Assembly (NCBI GenBank): GCA_004322045.1
Contig: SCRN01000035.1
Span: 1-52,613 of the forward strand
Reading direction: 5' to 3'
Source of the DNA: Paraburkholderia sp.
Lineage (GTDB): Bacteria; Pseudomonadota; Gammaproteobacteria; Burkholderiales; Burkholderiaceae
DNA length: 52,613 nt
Shown: piece after piece, positions 15,363-22,609 of the stretch
Numbering within the stretch: position 1 is the stretch's first letter
Layout: each line of letters starts with the position of its first letter
Position numbers and translations under genes: made by a program
The notes under the pieces: generated by a model
What the model was told of the DNA's origin: nothing
The model's database searches: none
What the model saw: the letters and a program-made list of their open reading frames with translations, nothing else

Positions 15363-16283
15363 ATGACTTCTGCCCAGCTCGACGATCGCACCGAAACCGT
15401 GCGTCGCTTCAACCGTTTCTACACGCGTCAGATAGGTCTTTTGCACGAACACCTGCTGGACAGCGAGTTCTCGTTGACGGAGGCCCGCATCCTGTACGAG
15501 CTCGCGCACCGGGTCGGCATCACGGCCTCCGACTTATGTCGCGAGTTGGGCTTGAACGCCGGCTACGTGAGCAGAGTCATCGCCGGTTTTGAAAAGAAGG
15601 GTTTGCTCGTCAAAACACGTTCGGCCACCGATGCGCGCGTCGCGCAACTCGAACTGACGAAGAAAGGACGCGAAGCGTTTCGACCGTTGAACGACGCATC
15701 GAAGCGCGAGGTCGGGGCCATGCTGAAGCGACTGGCGCAGCCCGCGCAGCTCGACCTCGTCGACGCCATGGCGCAGATTCATGCGCTGCTCGGCGAAGCC
15801 GAGCCCACCTACGTCCTGCGCGATCCGCGTCCCGGCGACATGGGCTGGATCGTGCATCGGCAATCGGTGCTCTATGCGCACGAATACGGCTGGAACGCCG
15901 AGTTCGAAGCGCTCGTCGCAGAAATCGTCGCCAAGTTCATTCGCGAGTTCGATCCGAAGTCGGAACGGTGTTGGATCGCGGAGAAGGATGGAAGGCCGGT
16001 GGGATCGGTGTTCGTCGTGCGCGAAGACGATGACACTGCGAAATTGCGGTTGCTCTATGTCGAGGCCAGCGCGCGCGGCCTCGGCATCGGGCGCCGGCTG
16101 GTCGACGAATGTCTGCGCTTCGCCCGGCTCGCCGGCTACAAAAGGATGATCCTCTGGACCAACAGCGTGCTCGCCGACGCCCGGCGCATCTACGAAAAGG
16201 CCGGATTCGAACTGCTCGAAGAGGCGCCTCACCACAGCTTCGGCAAGGATCTCGTCGGCCAAGTCTGGGGGCGCGATTTGTGA
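15363..16283 (+). CDS. MarR-type regulator fused to a GNAT acetyltransferase
   Basis: A 306-aa two-domain protein. Residues ~1-145 are a MarR winged helix (SLTEARILYELAHRVGITASDLCRELGLNAGYVSRVIAGFEKKGLLVKTRSATDARVAQLELTKKG). Residues ~150-306 are a GNAT acetyltransferase with motif A LRLLYVEASARGLGIGRRLVDECL and the later ARRIYEKAGFELLEEAPHHSFG. Fusions of this kind are known in proteobacteria; the acetyl acceptor is unknown. GGAGA precedes the ATG. The promoter is covered by two matching dyads, so the protein probably represses itself. It is divergent from the haemagglutinin-like gene and might also act on it. Confidence 0.9.
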   Translation: MTSAQLDDRTETVRRFNRFYTRQIGLLHEHLLDSEFSLTEARILYELAHRVGITASDLCRELGLNAGYVSRVIAGFEKKGLLVKTRSATDARVAQLELTKKGREAFRPLNDASKREVGAMLKRLAQPAQLDLVDAMAQIHALLGEAEPTYVLRDPRPGDMGWIVHRQSVLYAHEYGWNAEFEALVAEIVAKFIREFDPKSERCWIAEKDGRPVGSVFVVREDDDTAKLRLLYVEASARGLGIGRRLVDECLRFARLAGYKRMILWTNSVLADARRIYEKAGFELLEEAPHHSFGKDLVGQVWGRDL

Positions 16284-16384
16284 TCCCGCCCTGACCAAGC
16301 TGTTGCCTTTGTGCAACGCGGCATGACCATCAGCCCGTAAGAACGGCTCTCTTCCGCGTTTTTTGTGCGACGCACTAGACTTAT

Positions 16385-16435
16385 CCTAGGGAAAACCCTA
16401 GAATGCGTTCTAAGGATAAACCCTGATACGCATTC
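16385..16435 (+). promoter_or_regulatory. Tandem CTAGGGAAAACCCTAG-type motif upstream of a small gene
   Basis: CTAGGG-AAAA-CCCTAG (16386-16401) is a palindrome. A related unit AGGATAAACCCT follows 25 bp downstream (from 16413), each ending in a GCG/CGC-ATTC-like tail. The rightmost unit ends 16 bp before the ATG of the small gene. Very similar motifs lie upstream of the porin gene. Confidence 0.5.
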
Positions 16436-16450
16436 AACCCGGGAGTCGCC

Positions 16451-16609
16451 ATGAGCTTCGTTTTCGCCCTCGTTCAAAAGATCAACGATCTCTTCGCATC
16501 ACCGCACCTGCCGCTCGATTCGGACTACTCTTTCGAGGCGCGTCACCGCGAAGCGGAGCGCGTCCGTCGCTCGCAGGCCACCGTATTCGGCATTCGTCTC
16601 GTCGATTAA
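16451..16609 (+). CDS. Small 52-aa protein (possibly DUF3563-like)
   Basis: A short frame MSFVFALVQKINDLFASPHLPLDSDYSFEARHREAERVRRSQATVFGIRLVD with GGGAG 6 bases upstream and a conspicuous palindromic promoter motif. The N-terminus is an amphipathic helix (FVFALVQKINDLF); the middle is charged. It resembles the small DUF3563-type proteins common in Burkholderia, but that assignment is weak. No function is known to me. Confidence 0.6.
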   Translation: MSFVFALVQKINDLFASPHLPLDSDYSFEARHREAERVRRSQATVFGIRLVD

Positions 16610-16846
16610 TACGGCTTACGCCCGCCGTCGGTCGTCGCACACGCTTCGGCACTGGCGGCCCGCTTCCGGCCTTGGCGGGGTGCGCCTGACATTAGCGTCG
16701 GCTTCACTTGCCGGCGCGTTCGCTTGATCAGCAGTGGGGTACTGCGCCGCAGGTGGCGCTACAACTGCTTACAGATGTCACCAATGCGTGGTCCACCGAT
16801 ACACGCAATCCGGCGTTTCTGCAGACATCCTTGTCCGGAGTCTGTC

Positions 16847-17545
16847 ATGAACGCAAACCTTCCTTCGAATCAAACCCGCAACCGCATTCATCCTTTGATC
16901 GCGGGCGCGGCCGTGGCGGTCATGCTGGTCAGCGCGACGGGCATCGCGGCGATTGCCGGATGGCTGCCGACCTCGCATGCCGTTTCCGCACCGCCCGAGC
17001 AGAGCGCGATGCAGAGCGCCCAAGTAGCCAGCGCACCGGTCACTGCTGCCCCCGCCTATCGCGAAGCCCGCGAGACGAGCAACGAAGCGGCTGTCGAAGC
17101 GCGCCGTCATCATCACGTGGTGAAGGCCGCGTCGTCGCCCGCTTATGGCAGCGGCGCCGGGGTCGAGCAAAATGCCGGCGCGTACAACGGTAACGCTCGC
17201 GCCACGGCCTACGACCCGAACGCCGGCGAAGTGACTGCGATCAACGAAGTGCAAGCCCCTGCGCCTACGACAGGCATCGGCGCAGTCGGCGGCGCCATTG
17301 CGGGCGGATTGCTCGGCAACCAAATCGGCAACGGCCGAGGACGCACGCTCGCCACGATCGCGGGCGCGGTCGGCGGCGGCTTCGCCGGCAACGGCATCGA
17401 GCACGAAGTCCACAAGGCAACGTCGTACCAAGTGCAAGTGCGGATGCAAGACGGCAGCTACCGCAACTTCAACTACACCACGCAGCCGCAGTTCCAGCCG
17501 GGCGAGCATGTGCGCGTGGTAGGCGATTCGCTGGCGGCGGCCTAA
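16847..17545 (+). CDS. Glycine-zipper 2TM envelope protein
   Basis: A 232-aa envelope protein. An N-terminal hydrophobic anchor spans residues ~14-41 (IHPLIAGAAVAVMLVSATGIAAIAGWL). A long Ala/His/Asn-rich linker follows, then a glycine-zipper domain (GAVGGAIAGGLLGNQIGNGRGRTLATIAGAVGGGFAGNGIEHEV) and a small SlyB-like C-terminal beta part (YQVQVRMQDGSYRNFNY...). I chose the ATG at 16847 because CGGAG precedes it; upstream codons give an implausible leader. Such proteins sit in the inner/outer membrane space and affect envelope stability. Confidence 0.8.
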   Translation: MNANLPSNQTRNRIHPLIAGAAVAVMLVSATGIAAIAGWLPTSHAVSAPPEQSAMQSAQVASAPVTAAPAYREARETSNEAAVEARRHHHVVKAASSPAYGSGAGVEQNAGAYNGNARATAYDPNAGEVTAINEVQAPAPTTGIGAVGGAIAGGLLGNQIGNGRGRTLATIAGAVGGGFAGNGIEHEVHKATSYQVQVRMQDGSYRNFNYTTQPQFQPGEHVRVVGDSLAAA

Positions 17546-17644
17546 GCGGCACTTAACGGAGCCTTAAGCTTGATCGAACATACTGGATTGGCAGGCTGCG
17601 GGCGATCGCCGTCCGCATCTGACGCGAAACAGGAGGTACCGATC

Positions 17645-17965
17645 ATGAAGGCCATAGTCCAAACCGCAGTGCTCGCCGTTGCGCTCACGTCTGCCGCGGC
17701 GTTCGCGCAAGCTCAACCGAGCAATCAGCCGCTCACGCGCGCCCAGGTGATGAGCCAACTGACGCAATTGAGGCAAAGCGGTTACGTCCCGAGTAAAATC
17801 CACTATCCTGCCGATATCCAAGCAGCGCAGGCACGTGCCGGCATGCAACCGGGCGTGAGCACTGCATCGAATAGCGGCATCGGCGGCGCACAGGCCGGCG
17901 CCTCGCTCTCCGGCTCGCGCATGACGACGAGCGCCGACTGGCGCTCGATGTTTGGACATCACTAA
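17645..17965 (+). CDS. DUF4148-type small exported protein
   Basis: A 106-aa protein with a signal peptide (MKAIVQTAVLAVALTSAAAFAQA) and the DUF4148 pattern LTRAQVMSQLTQLRQSGYVPSKIHYPADIQAAQARAG. This family is frequent in Burkholderiaceae and has no known function. GGAGG lies 9 bases before the ATG. It ends 63 bp before the response-regulator start and might be cotranscribed with it unless the GC-rich hairpin at 17997-18020 stops transcription. Confidence 0.8.
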   Translation: MKAIVQTAVLAVALTSAAAFAQAQPSNQPLTRAQVMSQLTQLRQSGYVPSKIHYPADIQAAQARAGMQPGVSTASNSGIGGAQAGASLSGSRMTTSADWRSMFGHH

Positions 17966-17996
17966 CTGATAAATAAAAGGCAAAAAGCCAGCCTAG

Positions 17997-18020
17997 GTTG
18001 CGGCGGCGCCCCGCCGCAAC
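17997..18020 (+). terminator. 10-bp GC-rich hairpin directly before the response regulator start
   Basis: GTTGCGGCGG pairs exactly with CCGCCGCAAC around CGCC. It ends 8 bases before the ATG at 18029, where a Shine-Dalgarno sequence is expected but absent, and there is no T-run. It may terminate read-through from the DUF4148 gene or reduce translation of the regulator. Confidence 0.45.
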
Positions 18021-18028
18021 GATTGCCC

Positions 18029-18718
18029 ATGAAAGTGCTCATCGTCGAGGACGATTCCGCGATTGCGGCCAACCTATACGACTATCTGACAAGTCAGGGC
18101 TACGACGTCGACTTGGCGACGAACGGGCCGGCGGGTCTGCGCTTTGCCGTGACACAAACGTTGGACGCCATCTTGCTCGATCTCTCGCTGCCGGGCATGG
18201 ACGGGCTCTCGCTTTGCCGCGAGTTGCGCGAGCAAGCCCATCGCGATACCCCTGTGTTGATGCTGACCGCGCGCGACACGCTCGACGATAAACTGGCCGG
18301 ATTCGATCACGGCGCCGACGATTATCTGGTCAAGCCGTTCTCGCTCAAGGAGGTCGGGGCGCGGCTGGAAGCACTGATCAAGCGTTATCGCGGGCGCGTC
18401 GTGGCACGCCAATTGCGCTTCGAGGACGTGCGGCTCGACATATCGACGCTCACCGTGCTGCGCTCGAGCCGCACGTTGCGCCTGCCGCCCAAATGTCTTC
18501 ACTTGTTGCGCATTCTGATGCAATCACCAGGCCGCGTGCTTGGTCGCGAAGAACTGGAAACGCAGGTATGGGGCGATACATTGCCCGACAGCGACACGCT
18601 GCGCGCCCACGTCTATACGTTGCGCCGTGCTTTGACCGCGCACGGCGAAGACGATCTCATCGAAACCGTCCACGGTATCGGCTATCGGCTCGTCGCTCCT
18701 CATGCACGCGCATCGTAG
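18029..18718 (+). CDS. OmpR-family response regulator
   Basis: A 229-aa two-component regulator. The receiver domain has the acidic pair EDD (residues 7-9), phospho-acceptor D51 in ILLDLSLPGMDG, and the conserved Lys in DYLVKPF. The C-terminal winged helix is OmpR-like (FEDVRLDISTLTVLRSSRTLRLPPKCLHLLRILMQ...LETQVWGD...LRAHVYTLRRAL...VHGIGYRL). An in-frame TTG two codons upstream is less likely than the ATG. It overlaps the histidine kinase gene by 17 bp and precedes a metal-type RND pump, so it probably controls that pump. Confidence 0.9.
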   Translation: MKVLIVEDDSAIAANLYDYLTSQGYDVDLATNGPAGLRFAVTQTLDAILLDLSLPGMDGLSLCRELREQAHRDTPVLMLTARDTLDDKLAGFDHGADDYLVKPFSLKEVGARLEALIKRYRGRVVARQLRFEDVRLDISTLTVLRSSRTLRLPPKCLHLLRILMQSPGRVLGREELETQVWGDTLPDSDTLRAHVYTLRRALTAHGEDDLIETVHGIGYRLVAPHARAS

Positions 18719-20015
18719 CCTTCGCTTCAAGGTCGCCGTCGTTTTTTCGATGCTGACCATCGCGCTGCTCGTGGCGCAAGCGCTAGGCGTGCGCACCCTT
18801 GCCGAGGCGCAGGAAGAGCGGCTCATTACGGCGCTCGTGGACGACGACATGGCAAGCGTCATCAAAGCCTATCGCTCCGACTCTGCGCTTCTGCCGCCGT
18901 TCGATTCGCGCCTGCGAGGCTATGTTTCCAGCGCCGATCGTTTGGCCGTCGCGCTGCCCAGCTCGGTCGCCGCCTTGCCCGACGGGGTGCATGAAATCAT
19001 CTTGAACGGTCGCGAGATCCATGTTGCCGCTGTGCCGTTCAACGATGCCCGTCTTTACCGCGTCTATAACTTCAGTGCGTACGAGCGGCGCTTCAAGCGG
19101 GTGATCGACGCGCTGATGGCGGTGACCGGTTTGTTCGCCCTTCTCACCATCTGGCTCGCATTCGGTCTGTCCGGCTTGCTGGTACGGCAAGTCGCCGGCT
19201 TGGCCAAGCAAGTGAAGACGCTCGGATCGACACCTTCCGCTCCCATCCAACCGGGACGATATGACGAGACCGAGCTCGTCGCGCTCGTTGATGCCTTCAA
19301 CGAATATCACCGCCGCATGGCGGCCATGATCGAGCGTGAAAAGGAATTCACGGGCAACGTGAGCCATGAGTTGCGCACACCGCTAACGGCGATCAAAACC
19401 AGTTGCGAGTTGTTGGAACAAGACGCCTCGATCGGCGCGAAAGCCCGTGCACGGATTGCTCAAATCGATCGCGCGGCAGACAACATGCGCCGGTTGGTCA
19501 ACGCGCTGCTCACCCTCGCCAGGGAACACAGTGTGCGGGACACGGTCAGCGTTCCATTGGCCGCCGCGATCGGCGAGGCCCTCACGCCATTCGCCGATCG
19601 ACTTGCCGCCAAAGGCATCGACACGCGCGTTGAAATCGAGCCGCAGCTATGCGTAACGGCGAACCCTTCGGCACTGGCGATCGTCCTGTCGAATTTGATC
19701 GACAACGCAGAGCGCCATATGACGGGCGGGCACTTGAGCTTCACCTACGCTCAGCCATGGTTGCGCATCGAGGATACGGGCTCGGGCATCGCGCCCCACG
19801 CGGCACCGCACGTATTCGATCGGTTCTATCAAGCCCATCCGATTCGGCACGCGCAACAAGGTGCCGGCATCGGCTTGGCGATCGTCAAGAAAATCGCCGA
19901 GCGCTATGGCTGGCAGATCCGCCTCGACAGCGAGCCGACGCGCGGCACCAGCGTATCGCTCTTGCTGCCTCGTCCCGTCCCTGGGCAGGCCACCCCCGAG
20001 CCCGGCCGCTCTTGA
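18702..20015 (+). CDS. Sensor histidine kinase
   Basis: A 437-aa inner-membrane kinase. TM1 is at about residues 9-30 and TM2 at ~137-161, flanking a ~105-residue periplasmic sensor region; a short HAMP-like linker follows. The H-box is FTGNVSHELRTPLTAIKTSCELL with H222 as the phospho-site. The ATPase domain shows the N-box (VLSNLIDNAERHM), G1 (IEDTGSGI) and G2 (GAGIGLAIVKKI). It pairs with the overlapping upstream regulator. The periplasmic part has no obvious metal-binding His/Cys cluster, so the signal is unknown. Confidence 0.9.
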   Translation: MHAHRSLRFKVAVVFSMLTIALLVAQALGVRTLAEAQEERLITALVDDDMASVIKAYRSDSALLPPFDSRLRGYVSSADRLAVALPSSVAALPDGVHEIILNGREIHVAAVPFNDARLYRVYNFSAYERRFKRVIDALMAVTGLFALLTIWLAFGLSGLLVRQVAGLAKQVKTLGSTPSAPIQPGRYDETELVALVDAFNEYHRRMAAMIEREKEFTGNVSHELRTPLTAIKTSCELLEQDASIGAKARARIAQIDRAADNMRRLVNALLTLAREHSVRDTVSVPLAAAIGEALTPFADRLAAKGIDTRVEIEPQLCVTANPSALAIVLSNLIDNAERHMTGGHLSFTYAQPWLRIEDTGSGIAPHAAPHVFDRFYQAHPIRHAQQGAGIGLAIVKKIAERYGWQIRLDSEPTRGTSVSLLLPRPVPGQATPEPGRS

Positions 20016-20095
20016 CGAAAACTTCACAAGCGCCCGTATAGCATCGACAGTCGAAGGCCTCGCATCGAGCGCCTCATCGATCGACGAATGCCGAC

Positions 20096-21490
20096 ATGCG
20101 CCGCCTGCTGCCCCTCGCCCTTTGCTTGCTAACCGGCTGCGCCACCTACCATGCGCAGCCGCTCGCGCCCGCCGATCTTGCACGCCGGTTCGAGCACCGT
20201 TCGCTCGCCGATGCCGGCTTGCATGACTATGTCGCGCGTGCGCTCGGCCACGACATTACGCCTTGGCCGCCCGCTCAATGGAATCGCCCGTTGCTGACAT
20301 TGGCGGCCTGGTACGACAACCCTGCGCTCGAAATCGTCCGCGCTCGAGCGGATACCGCGCGCGCCGGCGTCGACGTGGCCGGGGCCTTGCCGAACCCGAC
20401 GCTTCAGTTGCCCTTCGAATATGCGACCCCGAATCCGGGCCCCGGCGCGCCTTTCTCTCTTGGGCTTGCGCTCGATATCCCGATCGAAACCGCGGGGAAA
20501 CGAGGCTACCGCGTCGATCAGGCTCGGCATCTCTCCGATGCGGCGCAACTCGGTATCCAAACCGAAGCATGGAAGGTGAGCGGCCAGGTGCGCGACGCAT
20601 TGACTGCGCTTTACAGCGCCCAAAGCCATCGCTCGTCGCTGGCACGCCGTGTCGCCGACGAGCGGCAAGTGGTGGCCATGATAGAGAAGCGGCATAGTGT
20701 TGGCGAGAACTCCGCGGCCGATGTCAGCGCCGCAACGCTGGCGATGAATCAGGCCCAACACGACTACGCCGCGGCCGACGCCGCACTGAGCGATGCGCGC
20801 GCGCAACTAGCCGCTGCGATCGGCGTACCGCTTGCGGCCATCGACGGCATTCGTATCGACCCGGCTTCGTTCGCCTCCCCCCCGCCCGCGCCACCGGCGG
20901 CCCAGGCACAGCGTGACGCGATCTTTCATCGCTCGGATCTGCTCGCTTCGCTGGCCGACTACGCGGCTGCCGAATCGGCGCTGCAATTGGAAGTCGCCAA
21001 ACAATATCCAGACCTTCATCTGGGGCCCGGTTACACGTACGACACGGGCACACGACGCATTGCATTCGGCCTGGCCGGCATTACGTTGCCGATCTTCGAT
21101 CAAAACCAAGGCGGCATTCGCGAAGCCGAGAGCAACCGTAAAGAAGCTGCGGCGCGCACCACCGCGCTGCAAGAGCAAATCATCGGCGAGCTCGATCAAG
21201 CGCTATCGCGCTATCGGCTGACGCTTCACGCGCTCGATTTCGCCGACGCCCAACTTAATTCCGCAAAACGGGAACTTACCGGCGAGGCCGCTCGATTCGC
21301 CGTCGGCGAGATCGATCGGCTCGCCTATACCAAAGCGAAGATCGATTTGGAAATCAGCGACGTTTCCCGATTGGATGCACTCGTTACAGCGCGGCAAGCG
21401 GCCGCGGCACTCGAGGATGCGATGCAGCGCCCGCTCGATCGGGAAGGGTCCTCTGTGCTACCGCATCGGCAGGACGAGGAGAAACGATGA
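20096..21490 (+). CDS. Outer-membrane efflux lipoprotein (TolC/CzcC type)
   Basis: A 464-aa outer-membrane factor. It starts MRRLLPLALCLLTGCATYHAQP, a lipoprotein signal with the lipobox LTGC. Two similar halves of long helices with conserved pieces (ALPNPTLQLPFEYATPNPG...; FGLAGITLPIFDQNQGGIREAESNRKEA) match the CzcC/TolC family. It forms the outer channel for the adaptor and RND pump encoded next. It overlaps the adaptor gene by 4 bp. Confidence 0.9.
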   Translation: MRRLLPLALCLLTGCATYHAQPLAPADLARRFEHRSLADAGLHDYVARALGHDITPWPPAQWNRPLLTLAAWYDNPALEIVRARADTARAGVDVAGALPNPTLQLPFEYATPNPGPGAPFSLGLALDIPIETAGKRGYRVDQARHLSDAAQLGIQTEAWKVSGQVRDALTALYSAQSHRSSLARRVADERQVVAMIEKRHSVGENSAADVSAATLAMNQAQHDYAAADAALSDARAQLAAAIGVPLAAIDGIRIDPASFASPPPAPPAAQAQRDAIFHRSDLLASLADYAAAESALQLEVAKQYPDLHLGPGYTYDTGTRRIAFGLAGITLPIFDQNQGGIREAESNRKEAAARTTALQEQIIGELDQALSRYRLTLHALDFADAQLNSAKRELTGEAARFAVGEIDRLAYTKAKIDLEISDVSRLDALVTARQAAAALEDAMQRPLDREGSSVLPHRQDEEKR

Positions 21491-22557
21491 ACATTCGACT
21501 GTCATTGGCGTTAGCAGCCTCCCTGGCAATCGCCGCCACGGCGGGCTGGTACGCATTCCGAGACGTCGCGGCCCCGGCTCAGGCGACACCCAGTGCGTCC
21601 GTGGCCGGCGCCGCCTCCTCGCCGTCGGTGCAAACGATCGGCTCAGAAACGGTCGTTATCGTCGGACTCGCCGCCCAACGCGCGAGCGGCATCCTGGTCG
21701 CGCCCATCGCCGCCACCCCGGTGCGAACGCAATACGAGGCATATGCGACTGTCATCGATCCGCAGCCGCTATTCGATCTGCGCACGAGGCTAGCCGCTGC
21801 GCAAGCCGATGCCGCCACCGTTGCCGAGCAGGCGCGGAACTCGAATGCTCAATATCAGCGCAGCCGCCAACTCTTCGACGACGACCACAACGTCTCGCTC
21901 AAAGCGCTACAGGATGCACAGGCGCTCATGCAAGCGGACCGAGACAAGCTGCAATCGACAAAGGTTGCGCTGGCCGGATTGAACGCTACGGCACGCGTGC
22001 AATTCGGCGACGTCCTCGCGCACGCGGCCGCTTCGCCCGACTCGGAATTGCTCACGCATCTGCAATCCGGGCGCACGTCGATCCTGCGCGTGACCCTGCC
22101 CTCGACGATGGGAAGCAGCGCGCCCGATCGCTTGAGCTTGCATGCGTCCGACGGGGAACTCATCGCGGTACAAAAGCTGTCGTCTTCGCCCGTCGCCGAT
22201 CCCGCCGTGCCAGGGACGCCATGGTTCTATGCCGCGCCGCGCGCCCTGCCGATCGGCACACATACGTTAGCGGTTGCCGCGGCGTCGCAGACGAGCACCC
22301 CTGCGTGGTTGATCCCCGCCGATGCGATCGTCTGGTACGGCGGGCAGACCTGGGCCTACGTTCGCATCGCCCCCGATCGATTCGCCCGCCGGCTCGTGCA
22401 ATCGGCCAGCGAAGACGACGCGGGGGTTGCCGTGACGTCGGGCTTTCACGCGGGCGATTCGATCGTCACGCGCGGCGCGCAATTACTGCTCTCGGAAGAG
22501 TTGAAGCCGCAAGGCGTTGCGACTGCCTGCAAAGATCCACCCGAGTGCGACGACTGA
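21487..22557 (+). CDS. RND periplasmic adaptor (HlyD/CzcB type)
   Basis: A 356-aa membrane-fusion protein that links the RND pump to the outer-membrane factor. An N-terminal anchor or signal lies at residues 1-25; a beta/lipoyl-like region is followed by a helical hairpin (LRTRLAAAQADAATVAEQARNSNAQYQRSRQLF...ALMQADRDKLQ) and a C-terminal beta barrel (WLIPADAIVWYGGQTWAYVR...GDSIVTRGAQLLLSEEL). It lacks the His-rich N-terminal metal-binding stretch of CzcB or CusF-type partners. Its ATGA start overlaps the previous stop, so translation is coupled. Confidence 0.85.
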   Translation: MNIRLSLALAASLAIAATAGWYAFRDVAAPAQATPSASVAGAASSPSVQTIGSETVVIVGLAAQRASGILVAPIAATPVRTQYEAYATVIDPQPLFDLRTRLAAAQADAATVAEQARNSNAQYQRSRQLFDDDHNVSLKALQDAQALMQADRDKLQSTKVALAGLNATARVQFGDVLAHAAASPDSELLTHLQSGRTSILRVTLPSTMGSSAPDRLSLHASDGELIAVQKLSSSPVADPAVPGTPWFYAAPRALPIGTHTLAVAAASQTSTPAWLIPADAIVWYGGQTWAYVRIAPDRFARRLVQSASEDDAGVAVTSGFHAGDSIVTRGAQLLLSEELKPQGVATACKDPPECDD

Positions 22558-22609
22558 TCGTAGCCGACGGCCGCAGCAGGCCGCCCTTCCACTTGCATTT
22601 CGGCCGCCC

